From Winogradskyella sp. (lineage in GTDB: Bacteria; Bacteroidota; Bacteroidia; Flavobacteriales; Flavobacteriaceae): DNA of 64,000 nucleotides. The DNA lies in NCBI GenBank assembly GCA_004211785.1, contig SHBX01000002.1:1-64000 (forward strand), in the 5' to 3' direction. The notes under the pieces are model-generated. The model made no database searches. It worked only from the letters and a program-made list of their open reading frames with translations, and was not told where the DNA came from. The translations under genes were made by a program, and so were the position numbers. Positions 26,459 to 35,802 of the stretch are shown here, piece after piece. The first letter of the stretch is position 1; each line of letters opens with the position of its first letter.

Positions 26459-27175
26459 TTACATTTTAAGATAGAAATCTTTAGTAAGACTAATGTAGTC
26501 TTCAGTATAGTTGTGTCTACCATTTTCAATAATTAATTCTGAAGTTTTTATAGTTTCATTTTGAAATGAAAGCTCTATTAAACTGCGTTTGGTTTCAGCT
26601 TCTGAATTTCCTTTAACGTGAAGAATACGATTTGGAAAGAGATTTACTTTTGTAGCCAAGTCAATAAATTTTTCTTCTTCTTTAAAAGGAATGATGACAG
26701 CTAATATGCCATTTTCAGATAATAGTTGGCTAGCTGCATATACTAAATGTTCAAATGGCATTGCATCAGTAAAACGTGCTAAATCTCTAGAGCTGTTTTC
26801 TGTTTTATAATCTTCGGAATAGAAAGGTGGGTTACAAATTATAATATCATATTTGTCATCAACTTCTTCTATGTATTCCAAAAGTGATGCATGGTAGCAG
26901 AATAGTCTATCACGCCAAACGGAGTTTTCAAAATTATCAGCGCATTGCTCATATGCTTCAGCATCTATTTCTATGGCTTCAATAAATTGCGCGTTACTTC
27001 GTTGTGCTAACATTAAGGATAAAATACCTGTGCCAGCACCAATATCTAAAATAGAAAACGGATTATTTTTAATAGAAGTCCACGCACCTAACAAAACACC
27101 GTCTGTTCCAATTTTCATGGCACATTGGTCTTGATTAATAGTGAATTGTTTGAATTTAAAAGGAGCAGAACTCAT
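26459..27175 (-). CDS. tRNA1(Val) adenine-37 N6-methyltransferase (YfiC/TrmN6-like)
   Basis: The 238-residue class I methyltransferase has the SAM motif ILDIGAGTGILSLMLAQR (about 42-59) and the N6-adenine methyltransferase motif NPPFY (about 115-119). The N-terminus FKFKQFTINQDQCAMKIGTDGVLLGAW is typical of the YfiC/TrmN6 family. It probably methylates A37 of tRNA-Val. It directly follows rimM; rimM's stop overlaps its ATG by one base. Confidence 0.9.
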   Translation of the reverse strand: MSSAPFKFKQFTINQDQCAMKIGTDGVLLGAWTSIKNNPFSILDIGAGTGILSLMLAQRSNAQFIEAIEIDAEAYEQCADNFENSVWRDRLFCYHASLLEYIEEVDDKYDIIICNPPFYSEDYKTENSSRDLARFTDAMPFEHLVYAASQLLSENGILAVIIPFKEEEKFIDLATKVNLFPNRILHVKGNSEAETKRSLIELSFQNETIKTSELIIENGRHNYTEDYISLTKDFYLKM

Positions 27176-27705
27176 TATTCTGAAAGGTATAAATCTATTA
27201 AGCCTTCAGGTGTATTTACAACTACTATTTTATTATCTCGGTCAACGTTGATAATAAATTTGTCATTCATAGGAATAAGAATTTCAATGCCGTTTCTGTC
27301 GACTTCGAATAGAGCTTGAGAAGTGCTGTCATTAATTCCTGTGATTGTTCCAACCTTACCAAAGTTTTCGTCTTTCATTATAAAACCAATGACTTCATGA
27401 AAATAAAATTTGTTGCCTTCAAGTTTTGGAAGTAAATCTAGAGGTAAATATAAATCGCATTTTAAAAGCGCATCAGCATCAGCCTCGGTATCGACGTCTT
27501 CAAAGTTTAATCTTAATAAATCTGATTTGTGAAGTTGGGAAGATTCAATAAAAAAAGGAACTAAATTGCCTCTTAAATCAATAAATAGGGCGTCAAGATT
27601 ATCATATAAGTCAGGTTCATCTGTGTCCAACTTTGCCAAGACCTCACCTTTAAAACTATATTTCTTAACTATTTTACCTAAATAAAAACAATCGTCTTTT
27701 TTCAT
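27175..27705 (-). CDS. rimM: 16S rRNA processing protein RimM
   Basis: From the ATG at 27705 the protein has 176 residues, typical for RimM. The N-terminal RimM domain begins CFYLGKIVKKYSFKGEVLAKLDTDEPD (about 5-31) and a PRC-barrel domain follows (YFHEVIGFIMKDENFGKVGTITGI, and the C-terminal EILIPMNDKFI). It helps assemble the head of the 30S subunit near S19. A longer frame from 27732 would run into the rpsP terminator, which supports the chosen start. It lies downstream of rpsP as in most bacteria. Confidence 0.93.
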   Translation of the reverse strand: MKKDDCFYLGKIVKKYSFKGEVLAKLDTDEPDLYDNLDALFIDLRGNLVPFFIESSQLHKSDLLRLNFEDVDTEADADALLKCDLYLPLDLLPKLEGNKFYFHEVIGFIMKDENFGKVGTITGINDSTSQALFEVDRNGIEILIPMNDKFIINVDRDNKIVVVNTPEGLIDLYLSE

Positions 27706-27720
27706 TTGAATGATAGAAAT

Positions 27721-27749
27721 AAAAAACCCCAACGTAAACCGTCGGGGTT
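27721..27749 (-). terminator. Terminator between rpsP and rimM
   Basis: On the minus strand AACCCCGACG...CGTTGGGGTT folds into a GC-rich hairpin followed by TTTTTT. It sits between the rpsP stop and the rimM ATG, so rpsP gets more transcript than rimM. Confidence 0.75.
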
Positions 27750-27770
27750 AAAAGTATAAAAATAAATTTT

Positions 27771-28271
27771 TTATTCTTCTTCGTTAGATGCTGTAGTGTC
27801 TTCAGCAACTTCTTCTTCGACTATAGGAGCAGCTGCAGCAATACGTGCATCGTTAACTGCTTTTTCAGCTTCTAATGCTTTAGCTCTTGCATCTGCATCT
27901 GCTTTAGATAAACCATCTGCTTTTGCTTGAACCTTAGCTGCTTTTTCTTCTAACCAAGCATCGAACTTAGCTTGTGCTTGTTCTTCAGTAAGTGCACCTT
28001 TTGCTACACCACCAGCTAAATGCTTTTTCAGCATAGCACCCTTATAAGATAAAATAGCTCTCGCTGTATCTGTTGGTTGTGCACCGTTGTCTAACCATTT
28101 AACAGCACCATCAATATCTAATTCGATAGTTGCTGGGTTGTTGTTTGGATTGTAAATTCCTAATTTCTCTAGGTATTTACCATCTCTTTTTGAGCGAGCA
28201 TCTGCCGCTACAATCCAATAAAAAGGTTTTCCTTTTTTACCGTGTCTTTGTAATCTGATTTTTACAGGCAT
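27771..28271 (-). CDS. rpsP: 30S ribosomal protein S16
   Basis: The first 80 residues are classic S16 (PVKIRLQRHGKKGKPFYWIVAADARSKRDGKYLEKLGIYNPN...LDIDGAVKWLDNGAQPTDTARAILSYKGAMLKKHL). The protein is 166 residues long, about twice the usual size. The extra C-terminal half is rich in Ala, Glu and Lys, predicted helical, and ends in acidic EEEVAEDTTASNEEE. Such extensions are common in Bacteroidota S16. It is the first gene of the rpsP-rimM-methyltransferase group. Confidence 0.97.
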   Translation of the reverse strand: MPVKIRLQRHGKKGKPFYWIVAADARSKRDGKYLEKLGIYNPNNNPATIELDIDGAVKWLDNGAQPTDTARAILSYKGAMLKKHLAGGVAKGALTEEQAQAKFDAWLEEKAAKVQAKADGLSKADADARAKALEAEKAVNDARIAAAAPIVEEEVAEDTTASNEEE

Positions 28272-28286
28272 AATAATTAATTAGTT

Positions 28287-28301
28287 GAGGTTCTCGACCT
28301 C
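28287..28301 (-). promoter_or_regulatory. Small hairpin in the rpsP leader
   Basis: GAGGT and ACCTC are separated by TCTCG, giving a 5-bp hairpin in the untranslated leader 15 bp upstream of the rpsP start codon. It may be incidental. Confidence 0.35.
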
Positions 28302-28318
28302 TGTTATTAATGAGGGCG

Positions 28319-28347
28319 CAAAGATAGTATATTTTTTTAATTTTCAA
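28319..28347 (-). promoter_or_regulatory. rpsP promoter
   Basis: On the minus strand TTG at 28347-28345 and TATCTTTG at 28326-28319 are 18 bp apart, matching the Bacteroidota sigma-A consensus. It reads into rpsP. Confidence 0.75.
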
Positions 28348-28440
28348 GACTTTATAATTTATAAAGAAATCTCAAAAAAATAATATACTTTTGACAGCAA
28401 TCAAACGTTGTAAACATAGATATTTTTAAAGTAATTAAAA

Positions 28441-29520
28441 ATGAATAAGAATTTACTTTTATTGTTATTAGTTTCTATATTTTTTGGCTGTGCTGATGAT
28501 GTAGAGTTTAATAATCCAGCTGTACAGGCAAATTTCGAAGGTCAATCGTGGGAAGCTGTTGCTCAAAGTGCTTCAACTAAAGATGGAGGATTAATTATTA
28601 GAGCGGTTAGAGGAACCGAAACATTACTCCTTTTTACGACACGTACAGATGCGGGAAACTACCCTTTAGGAGACAATAATCAAAGTGAAGCAAGGTATAG
28701 AGCAGCTGACGGAACAATATACTCTACATTAAATGCACCTGACCCATCAGTTCAGGTATTTCCTTCTGATGGATTGATAGAAATCTCGAATGTGGATTTG
28801 GTAAGTAATACTGCTACAGGAGAATTTTGGTTTAATGCATTTACAGCTGATGGTTTAAATTCAGTTAATTTTATTGACGGTGTATTTTTTCAAGTTCCAA
28901 TACTTCAAAACATCCAGGAAGATACAGGAGGTTCTACATGTGATTTAGCTATGGCGACAATTAATGATTTGCAGGCAGAAATTATGGCTTTTGAGCCATC
29001 TCCTGATGTAGACTTATGCTTGCAATATCAAGTTGCATTAGAGGTTCAGGTGTTATCCTGTGTGGATAGTGATGGAACTTTACAAATGATGTTAGATAAT
29101 GTAGATTGTAATGATGATGATGGTGATGGACTGCCAAACTCATTTGAAGATGTAAACATGGATGGAAACCTTGACAATGATGATGCTGATATGGATGGTA
29201 TTCCTAACTATTTAGATAATGATGATGATGGAGATGGTGTTCTTACAAACTTTGAAAACATGAGAGGTGATACAGATGAGGATGGCATACCAAATTATTT
29301 GGATATGGATGATGATAACGATGGAGTGCTTAGTATTTTTGAAGGTGCTAGCGCATCTCAAAACACAGATGGAGACTCTTTGGTTGACCATATAGACCCA
29401 GACGATGATGGAGATGGTATCTTAACAGCGAATGAAAACCCAGACCCTAATGGAGATGGTGACCCAGCAGATGCTTTAGATACTGATATGGATGGTACAC
29501 CAGATTACCTCCAGAATTAG
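28441..29520 (+). CDS. Lipoprotein with DUF6252-like domain and Asp-rich calcium-type repeats
   Basis: The 359-residue protein starts with a lipoprotein signal ([13 protein letters not shown]; Cys17). The N-terminal half ([15 protein letters not shown]...) resembles the lipoprotein at 2251-2769. A Cys-containing middle segment ([17 protein letters not shown]...) follows at about 166-210. The last 130 residues hold thrombospondin-type-3-like repeats: [52 protein letters not shown] and others, which should bind calcium and stiffen the protein. It has no T9SS tail. A strong terminator follows. Confidence 0.8.
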   Translation: MNKNLLLLLLVSIFFGCADDVEFNNPAVQANFEGQSWEAVAQSASTKDGGLIIRAVRGTETLLLFTTRTDAGNYPLGDNNQSEARYRAADGTIYSTLNAPDPSVQVFPSDGLIEISNVDLVSNTATGEFWFNAFTADGLNSVNFIDGVFFQVPILQNIQEDTGGSTCDLAMATINDLQAEIMAFEPSPDVDLCLQYQVALEVQVLSCVDSDGTLQMMLDNVDCNDDDGDGLPNSFEDVNMDGNLDNDDADMDGIPNYLDNDDDGDGVLTNFENMRGDTDEDGIPNYLDMDDDNDGVLSIFEGASASQNTDGDSLVDHIDPDDDGDGILTANENPDPNGDGDPADALDTDMDGTPDYLQN

Positions 29521-29536
29521 TAAATAATATTTAATC

Positions 29537-29565
29537 AAAAAGCCACGCATTGCGTGGCTTTTTTT
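29537..29565 (+). terminator. Terminator of the Asp-rich lipoprotein gene
   Basis: AAGCCACGCA and TGCGTGGCTT pair perfectly, flanked by A and T runs, 20 bp after the stop codon. Confidence 0.9.
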
Positions 29566-29651
29566 GTTTACAACTGTTTATAACTTCATTTTTTAAAAGT
29601 AGCATTATTACTTAATTTTAAAGTTCTTATTTTTTACTACAAAAGAACTTT

Positions 29652-32600
29652 ATGTATTTAATTTTTGATACCGAAACTACAGGTTTACCTAAGCGTTGGA
29701 ACGCGCCAATAACAGATACAGATAACTGGCCAAGAGCGATACAAATTGCATGGCAATTGCATGACGAAATGGGTAACTGTATCGAGCATCAAGATTATTT
29801 AATAAAGCCAGACGGGTTTAATATCCCTTATGATGCCGAAAAAATCCATGGTATCTCTACAGAATTGGCCCAAGAACAAGGTGTCGCTTTAGTTGAGGTT
29901 TTAGAGAAGTTCAATATTGCAATGTCCAAAACAAAGTTTATTGTTGGACAAAATGTTGGCTTTGATGTAAATATTATGGGCGCGGAATATGTTCGTGGAA
30001 ATGTTGCAAATCCATTACAGGAATTACCAGTTCTAGATACTTGTACTGAACATACAGCGACCTTATGTCAAATACCTGGAGGTCGTGGAGGAAAATACAA
30101 ACTTCCAACTTTAACAGAGTTACATCAGTTTTTGTTCAACACTCCTTTTGGAGAAGCACACAATGCAACTGCTGATGTAGAAGCAACTACACGTTGTTTT
30201 TTGGAGTTAGTAAGACGAAGAGAATATACAAAAGAGCAGCTTGATGTTCAGCCAGATTATTTTGAAGAATTTGGACAAGCAAATCCTTCTAGAATTGAAG
30301 GTATAAAGCTAAAGCATGTAAACCTCAAGCGCGAAAGCGCAAAGATTAATGAGCGTTTGCAAAAAGAACAGGTAGATATTGTTCCTGCAGAAACTAATAA
30401 AGAAGCTGCAGCTAAACTTGCTGATGCCGAGTTTGTGCATTTGCATAATCATTCTCAGTTCTCTATTCTTCAATCTACAATAAGTGTTAAGGATTTAGTA
30501 TCCGCAGCGGCCAATGAAAATATGCCAGCTGTGGCATTGACTGATCATGGAAACATGATGGGTGCTTTTCATTTTGTAAGTGCGGTTTCTAATCATAATA
30601 AAGCTATAAAGACACAGCATGCCGAAGCTAGCGACAATGGAGAAGAGAAGAAAGGACAAATCATTAAGCCAATCATTGGTTGCGAGTTTTTTGTTTGTGA
30701 AAATCATGAAGATAAAACTCGAAAGGATAACGGCTATCAAATAATCCTTTTAGCTAAAAATAAAACCGGTTATCACAACCTTGCAAAGTTGTCTTCTGCA
30801 GCATTTACTAATGGTTTTTATTATGTCCCAAGGATTGATAAAGCATTAATTGAAAAATATAAAGAAGATTTAATCTGCCTTACAGGAAACCTTTATGGCG
30901 AGGTGCCAAGCAAAGTGTTAAATATTGGCGAGAAACAAGCTGAAGAAGCTCTGGTGTGGTGGAAAAACATCTTTCAAGACGATTTGTATATCGAGTTGAT
31001 GCGCCACAATCAAGAAGATGAAAATCGTGTAAATCAGATCTTGATTCAGTTTGCACAAAAACATGATGTAAAACTTGTAGCCTCAAATAACACGTATTAT
31101 GTTGAGCAAGACAACGCCAATGCACATGACATTTTACTTTGTGTAAAAGATGGCGAAAAACAAGCTACTCCAATAGGTCGTGGTCGTGGTTACCGCTACG
31201 GATTACCAAATCAAGAGTACTACTTTAAGTCTTCTGAAGAAATGAAGGCATTGTTTAGGGATGTTCCAGAAGCTATTGTTAATATTCAGGAAGTTGTAGA
31301 TAAAGTCGAAGCTTATGAATTAGCACGTGATGTTTTGCTTCCAGCTTTTGATATTCCAGATGAATTTAAACACGAAGAAGATAATGCAGATGGAGGTAAA
31401 CGAGGTGAAAACGCCTATTTAAAACACCTTACTTATGAAGGCGCAAAAAAACGTTATGGCGATATTACTCCTGAGATAAAAGAGCGTCTCGATTTTGAGC
31501 TTTCTGTTATTGAGAATACAGGATATCCAGGGTATTTCTTAATTGTTGAAGATTTTATTCGCGAAGCTAGAAATATGGACGTGTCTGTAGGACCAGGTCG
31601 TGGCTCGGCAGCAGGTTCAGTAGTTGCCTATTGTCTTTGGATTACTAATATAGATCCTATTAAATACGACTTACTTTTTGAGCGTTTCTTAAATCCGGAC
31701 CGAGTAAGTATGCCAGATATTGATATCGATTTTGATGATGAAGGTCGTGGACGCGTTATGCAATACGTAATTGATAAATATGGTGCTAATCAAGTGGCAC
31801 AGATTATTACTTACGGAACCATGGCGGCAAAATCTTCGATTAGAGATACCGCTCGTGTTTTAGATTTACCTCTTAATGAAGCCGACCATATTGCCAAACT
31901 GATTCCAAATATGTCCAAGCTTGGAAAGATATTTGGTAAAAGTGAAAAAGAACTCGCAGGAAAATTCAGAGCTGAAGAATTAGATAAGGTTAACCAACTC
32001 CTTAATATTTCGGATGGAGAAGATTTACAAGCCGAAACTGTAAATCAAGCACGAGTGCTTGAAGGCTCGGTAAGAAATACGGGTATTCATGCTTGTGGTG
32101 TAATTATTACACCTGGAGATATCACTAATTATGTGCCAGTTTCTGTTGCAAAAGATTCCGATTTATATGTCACACAGTTTGATAACTCCGTTGTGGAGAG
32201 TGCAGGATTACTTAAGATGGATTTCTTAGGTTTAAAGACTTTGACGCTTATTAAAGACACAGTTAAGATTGTAAAAGCAAAACACGGTATTGAATTAGAT
32301 CCAGAGAATTTCCCACTAGATGATGAAGAAACTTATGCCTTGTTCCAACGTGGAGAAACCGTAGGGATTTTTCAATATGAATCCCCTGGAATGCAAAAAC
32401 ACATGAAGCATTTAAAACCAACAGTTTTTGATGATTTAATTGCCATGAATGCACTCTATCGTCCTGGACCAATGGAATACATCCCGAGTTTTATTAGGCG
32501 TAAACATGGGGAAGAAGATATTATTTACGATTTACCTGAAACCGAAGAATACCTTAAAGAAACCTACGGAATTACGGTTTACCAAGAGCAAGTGATGTTG

Positions 32601-34037
32601 CTCTCTCAGAAATTGGCAGATTTCACCAAAGGTGAAGCCGATGTACTTCGTAAAGCAATGGGCAAAAAGCAAAAGGCTGTACTTGATAAAATGAAACCTA
32701 AGTTTATTTCTCAAGCTGCTGCAAAAGGTATGGATGAGGAAAAGCTTGAAAAAATTTGGAAAGATTGGGAAGCTTTTGCAAGTTATGCCTTTAACAAGTC
32801 GCACTCTACATGTTACGCATGGATTGCATACCAAACGGCATATTTAAAAGCACATTACCCTGCAGAGTATATGGCGGCGGTATTGTCTAATAATATGAAT
32901 GATATTAAGTCCGTGACCTTCTTCATGGAAGAATGTAAACGTATGCGATTGCCGGTTTTAGGACCAAGTATTAATGAGAGTTATTATAAGTTTTCAGTAA
33001 ATAAAGATAATGCGGTAAGATTTGGAATGGGGGCGATAAAAGGCGTTGGTCATAGTGCTGTAAAAACGATTGTACAGAACAGGAAAGAAGATGGTAACTA
33101 CAAGTCTATTTTTGATTTAGCAAAGCGTATAGATTTACGAGCGGCAAACAAAAAATCATTTGAAGGTTTAGCTAATGCTGGTGGGTTTGATTGTTTTGAA
33201 GACACCCATCGTGCTCAATATTTTGCCCATGATGGCGATGGAATTACATTCTTAGAAAAAGCGATGAAGTATGGTGCAAAACATCAAGAAAACGAAAACT
33301 CAGCGCAAGTGAGTTTGTTTGGTGAGGCTAGTGGTGTTGAGATTGCAGAACCTCAAGTGCCGCCATGTGAAGATTGGGGAACAATGGAAAAATTAAGTCG
33401 TGAAAAAGAAGTCGTTGGGATATATATATCTGGACATCCTTTAGATGATTTTAAAATAGAAATGAAGTCTTTTTGCAATGGTGTTATTGCAGATTTCAAC
33501 GATTTAGAAGCAGCAGTAAACCAAAACTTAAAGTTTGGAGGCGTAGTTACAGATGTACAACACCGTATAAGTAAGCAAGGTAAAGGTTGGGCAATATTTA
33601 CGATTGAGGATTATACAGACAGCTTCGATTTTAGGATTTTTGGAGAAGATTATTTAAAGTTTAGACACTTCTTAGTTCAAAATTCGTTTGTTCATGTGCA
33701 AGCTTTTGTAAAAGAAGGTTGGATAAATAGAGATACTGGTAAAAAAGGAGACCCGCGTATTCAGTTTAATAATTTTCAGTTGTTACATGATGTTATGGAT
33801 GCTTACGCTAAAAAGCTATCTGTACAATTAGATATTAATGAATTAAAGGAAAACACAGTTCAGGATTTAGAGGAAATATTTAGGATTCATCAAGGCACAA
33901 ATTCATTGACTTTTATAGTATATGACAGCGAAGACAAAATAAAACTGAATATGCCTAGTCGAAAGCAGAAAGTTAAAATTTCTCAAGAATTATTGAATAC
34001 CTTAACTGAAAATGATATTAAGTATAAGTTGAATTGA
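29652..34037 (+). CDS. dnaE: DNA polymerase III alpha subunit with fused 3'-5' exonuclease domain
   Basis: The 1461-residue protein starts with a DEDDh exonuclease domain: FDTETTG with Asp6/Glu8, VGQNVGFDVNI at about 97-107, and HNATADVEAT at about 170-179. The PHP domain follows from about residue 262 (VHLHNHSQFS...ALTDHGNM), then the C-family polymerase with GPGRGSAAGS near 648 and catalytic PDIDIDFDDEGRGRV near 687-701, finger and (HhH)2 regions, and a C-terminal OB-fold near 1300 (FGGVVTDVQHRISKQGKGWAIFTIEDYTDSFDFRIFG). It replicates the chromosome. Proofreading is thus in cis rather than by a separate DnaQ. Confidence 0.96.
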   Translation: MYLIFDTETTGLPKRWNAPITDTDNWPRAIQIAWQLHDEMGNCIEHQDYLIKPDGFNIPYDAEKIHGISTELAQEQGVALVEVLEKFNIAMSKTKFIVGQNVGFDVNIMGAEYVRGNVANPLQELPVLDTCTEHTATLCQIPGGRGGKYKLPTLTELHQFLFNTPFGEAHNATADVEATTRCFLELVRRREYTKEQLDVQPDYFEEFGQANPSRIEGIKLKHVNLKRESAKINERLQKEQVDIVPAETNKEAAAKLADAEFVHLHNHSQFSILQSTISVKDLVSAAANENMPAVALTDHGNMMGAFHFVSAVSNHNKAIKTQHAEASDNGEEKKGQIIKPIIGCEFFVCENHEDKTRKDNGYQIILLAKNKTGYHNLAKLSSAAFTNGFYYVPRIDKALIEKYKEDLICLTGNLYGEVPSKVLNIGEKQAEEALVWWKNIFQDDLYIELMRHNQEDENRVNQILIQFAQKHDVKLVASNNTYYVEQDNANAHDILLCVKDGEKQATPIGRGRGYRYGLPNQEYYFKSSEEMKALFRDVPEAIVNIQEVVDKVEAYELARDVLLPAFDIPDEFKHEEDNADGGKRGENAYLKHLTYEGAKKRYGDITPEIKERLDFELSVIENTGYPGYFLIVEDFIREARNMDVSVGPGRGSAAGSVVAYCLWITNIDPIKYDLLFERFLNPDRVSMPDIDIDFDDEGRGRVMQYVIDKYGANQVAQIITYGTMAAKSSIRDTARVLDLPLNEADHIAKLIPNMSKLGKIFGKSEKELAGKFRAEELDKVNQLLNISDGEDLQAETVNQARVLEGSVRNTGIHACGVIITPGDITNYVPVSVAKDSDLYVTQFDNSVVESAGLLKMDFLGLKTLTLIKDTVKIVKAKHGIELDPENFPLDDEETYALFQRGETVGIFQYESPGMQKHMKHLKPTVFDDLIAMNALYRPGPMEYIPSFIRRKHGEEDIIYDLPETEEYLKETYGITVYQEQVMLLSQKLADFTKGEADVLRKAMGKKQKAVLDKMKPKFISQAAAKGMDEEKLEKIWKDWEAFASYAFNKSHSTCYAWIAYQTAYLKAHYPAEYMAAVLSNNMNDIKSVTFFMEECKRMRLPVLGPSINESYYKFSVNKDNAVRFGMGAIKGVGHSAVKTIVQNRKEDGNYKSIFDLAKRIDLRAANKKSFEGLANAGGFDCFEDTHRAQYFAHDGDGITFLEKAMKYGAKHQENENSAQVSLFGEASGVEIAEPQVPPCEDWGTMEKLSREKEVVGIYISGHPLDDFKIEMKSFCNGVIADFNDLEAAVNQNLKFGGVVTDVQHRISKQGKGWAIFTIEDYTDSFDFRIFGEDYLKFRHFLVQNSFVHVQAFVKEGWINRDTGKKGDPRIQFNNFQLLHDVMDAYAKKLSVQLDINELKENTVQDLEEIFRIHQGTNSLTFIVYDSEDKIKLNMPSRKQKVKISQELLNTLTENDIKYKLN

Positions 34038-34167
34038 TTCATCTAAAAACAATAAATCTAAGCAATAGAATCATAGTCAAATCAAATACTGCAACTGTAA
34101 GGTTTGGCAGAATTTTTGACTAATATTGCATATTAAACTGAAGTAGAATACAATTAAAATAAATATT

Positions 34168-34485
34168 ATGGCATTAGAAATAACAGATGCAACTTTTGAA
34201 GAGCAAGTATTAAATAGCGATAAGCCAGTAATGGTAGATTTTTGGGCTGCATGGTGCGGACCTTGTCGTATGGTTGGACCAATCATCGATGAGATTAGTA
34301 CTGAGTACGATGGTAAAGCTGTTGTAGGTAAAGTAGATGTAGATGCTAACCAAGAGTTTGCTGCTAAATACGGCGTAAGAAACATTCCAACTGTATTGGT
34401 ATTTCAAAACGGAGAGGTTGTTGGTCGCCAAGTTGGTGTAGCACCAAAAAATGCTTACGCTGAGGCACTAGACGCACTTTTATAA
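34168..34485 (+). CDS. trxA: Thioredoxin
   Basis: This 105-residue protein has the active site WCGPC with Cys30 and Cys33, the FWAAWCGPCRM context, cis-Pro in RNIPTVLVF and the usual GVAPKNAYAEAL end. No signal peptide is present, so it is a cytoplasmic thiol-disulfide reductant. It lies 130 bp after dnaE and has its own terminator. Confidence 0.97.
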   Translation: MALEITDATFEEQVLNSDKPVMVDFWAAWCGPCRMVGPIIDEISTEYDGKAVVGKVDVDANQEFAAKYGVRNIPTVLVFQNGEVVGRQVGVAPKNAYAEALDALL

Positions 34486-34508
34486 TAAAGACATCTAAAA
34501 GAAATGAT

Positions 34509-34539
34509 AAAAGGTTTGCCAATACGGCAAACCTTTTTT
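34509..34539 (+). terminator. Terminator after trxA
   Basis: AAAAGGTTTGCC and GGCAAACCTTTT pair perfectly around AATAC, followed by further T residues. Confidence 0.9.
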
Positions 34540-34553
34540 AGTTTCGGTAACTC

Positions 34554-35483
34554 ATGGATTTACAAAAAGAGCTTAATAAAGCTGGAGGCTTTAAAAATTT
34601 AGAATTGTTGGCTAAACAAGTTGTTGAAGGCTTTATTGCGGGCATGCATAAAAGTCCGTTTCATGGGTTTTCTGCAGAATTTGCTGAACATAAAATCTAT
34701 AATCAGGGAGAAAGCACGAAGCATATCGATTGGAAGCTATATGCCAAAACGGATAGATTGTACACTAAGCGATATGATGAAGAAACAAACCTACGTTGCC
34801 ATCTTATTGTAGATAATAGTGCATCTATGCATTACCCAGAGTTATCAGATAATTCAATAAGTCATCTCAACAAAATAGGATTCTCGTCTTTAGCTTCAGC
34901 AGCTTTGATGCATATTCTTAAGAAACAACGGGACGCAGTAGGATTAAGTATCTATAGTGATAATTACGATTTCTACTCACCAGAAAAAGGAAGTGAGCGC
35001 CATCATCATATGTTGCTAACAAAATTAAGCGAATCAGTTTCTGATAAAAAAGAATCAAAGACTACTGAAACTTTTAAATACCTACATCAAATTGCCGAAA
35101 AAATACATCGGCGTTCTTTAATTTTTGTGTTTACAGATATGTTTCAAACTTCAGAAGATGATGAAAAAATATTTGAAGCATTAAGACATCTAAAGCATAA
35201 TAAGCATGAAGTGGTTGTGTTTCATGTTTTCGATAAGTCCAAAGAGCTTACTTTCGATTTTGATAATAGACCCAAACGTTTTGTAGATGTAGAAACAGGA
35301 GAGACCATAGACTTGTATCCAGATACCATTAAAGAAAACTACGAAAATGCAGTTTCGGAGTATTTTAATAATTTAAAATTACGTTGTGGTCAATACAGAA
35401 TAAAATATGTAGAAGCAGATATCAATAAAGGTTTTGATAAGATACTAACTACGTATATGATAGAGCGTCAAAAATTTATATAA
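34554..35483 (+). CDS. DUF58 domain protein (vWA-like fold)
   Basis: The 309-residue protein contains the DUF58 signature (GESTKHIDWKLYAKTDRLYTKRYDEETNL at about 51-79) and a vWA-type MIDAS-like loop LIVDNSASMHYPE (about 84-96). DUF58 proteins usually pair with a MoxR AAA+ ATPase, but none lies nearby here; the partner may be elsewhere. Function is unknown beyond an inferred chaperone or metal/cofactor-maturation role. The gene begins 15 bp after the trxA terminator, leaving little room for its own promoter, so read-through is likely. Confidence 0.9.
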   Translation: MDLQKELNKAGGFKNLELLAKQVVEGFIAGMHKSPFHGFSAEFAEHKIYNQGESTKHIDWKLYAKTDRLYTKRYDEETNLRCHLIVDNSASMHYPELSDNSISHLNKIGFSSLASAALMHILKKQRDAVGLSIYSDNYDFYSPEKGSERHHHMLLTKLSESVSDKKESKTTETFKYLHQIAEKIHRRSLIFVFTDMFQTSEDDEKIFEALRHLKHNKHEVVVFHVFDKSKELTFDFDNRPKRFVDVETGETIDLYPDTIKENYENAVSEYFNNLKLRCGQYRIKYVEADINKGFDKILTTYMIERQKFI

Positions 35484-35509
35484 ATAAAGCAATATTTTTT
35501 TCTATTTTG

Positions 35510-35540
35510 TTTGCGGAATTAAAAATGCAGTGTATATTTG
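35510..35540 (+). promoter_or_regulatory. tRNA-Asp promoter
   Basis: TTTG at 35510-35513 and TATATTTG at 35533-35540 are 19 bp apart, an almost ideal Bacteroidota sigma-A promoter 18 bp before the mature tRNA. Confidence 0.8.
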
Positions 35541-35558
35541 CCCTCGCAATTAAGCAAC

Positions 35559-35632
35559 GGTCTGGTAGTTCAGTTGGTTAGAATACCTGCCTGTCACGCA
35601 GGGGGTCGCGGGTTCGAGTCCCGTCCAGACCG
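35559..35632 (+). tRNA. tRNA-Asp (anticodon GTC)
   Basis: The 74-nt cloverleaf has acceptor arms GGTCTGG and CCAGACC, the anticodon loop CTGTCAC with anticodon GTC, and a T arm with GTTCGAGTC. The discriminator base is G, as expected for tRNA-Asp. The 3' CCA is not encoded. Confidence 0.97.
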
Positions 35633-35638
35633 CAAAAA

Positions 35639-35676
35639 TTGCTAAGGCTCTAAGAAATTAGAGCTTTTTTTAGCAA
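35639..35676 (+). terminator. Terminator after tRNA-Asp, nested stem
   Basis: GCTCTAA and TTAGAGC enclose a GAAA tetraloop and are followed by seven T. An outer pair TTGCTAA/TTAGCAA extends the structure across the T run. Confidence 0.8.
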
Positions 35677-35689
35677 CCAAGATGTTGTG

Positions 35690-35802
35690 TTGTTCTAGGA
35701 GAAATCCTAGAGTAGTTGTAAAATTTCTAAGTAAATTAGGATTTTACCAATGAGAAGCTTTCCTTTTTTCTTTACGGAAAATAGGGATGCTTTTTTGTTT
35801 TA
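35690..35802 (+). ncRNA. Structured gap, possible small RNA (hypothetical)
   Basis: Three hairpins follow each other: TCTAGGA-GAAA-TCCTAGA (35694-35711, perfect), an A/T stem at about 35718-35746 (AAAATTTCTAA/TTAGGATTTTA), and AGCTTTCCT/AGGGATGCT near 35756-35792 followed by TTTTTTG. The last looks like a terminator. No gene is present between 35633 and 35887. A transcribed regulatory RNA is possible, but no promoter was found. Confidence 0.3.

Noticed and set aside
29101-29510. Possible tandem DNA repeat in the Asp-rich region
   Set aside because: The GATGATGATGG-like strings come from the coding of DxDxDG protein loops and do not form a regular DNA repeat or CRISPR.
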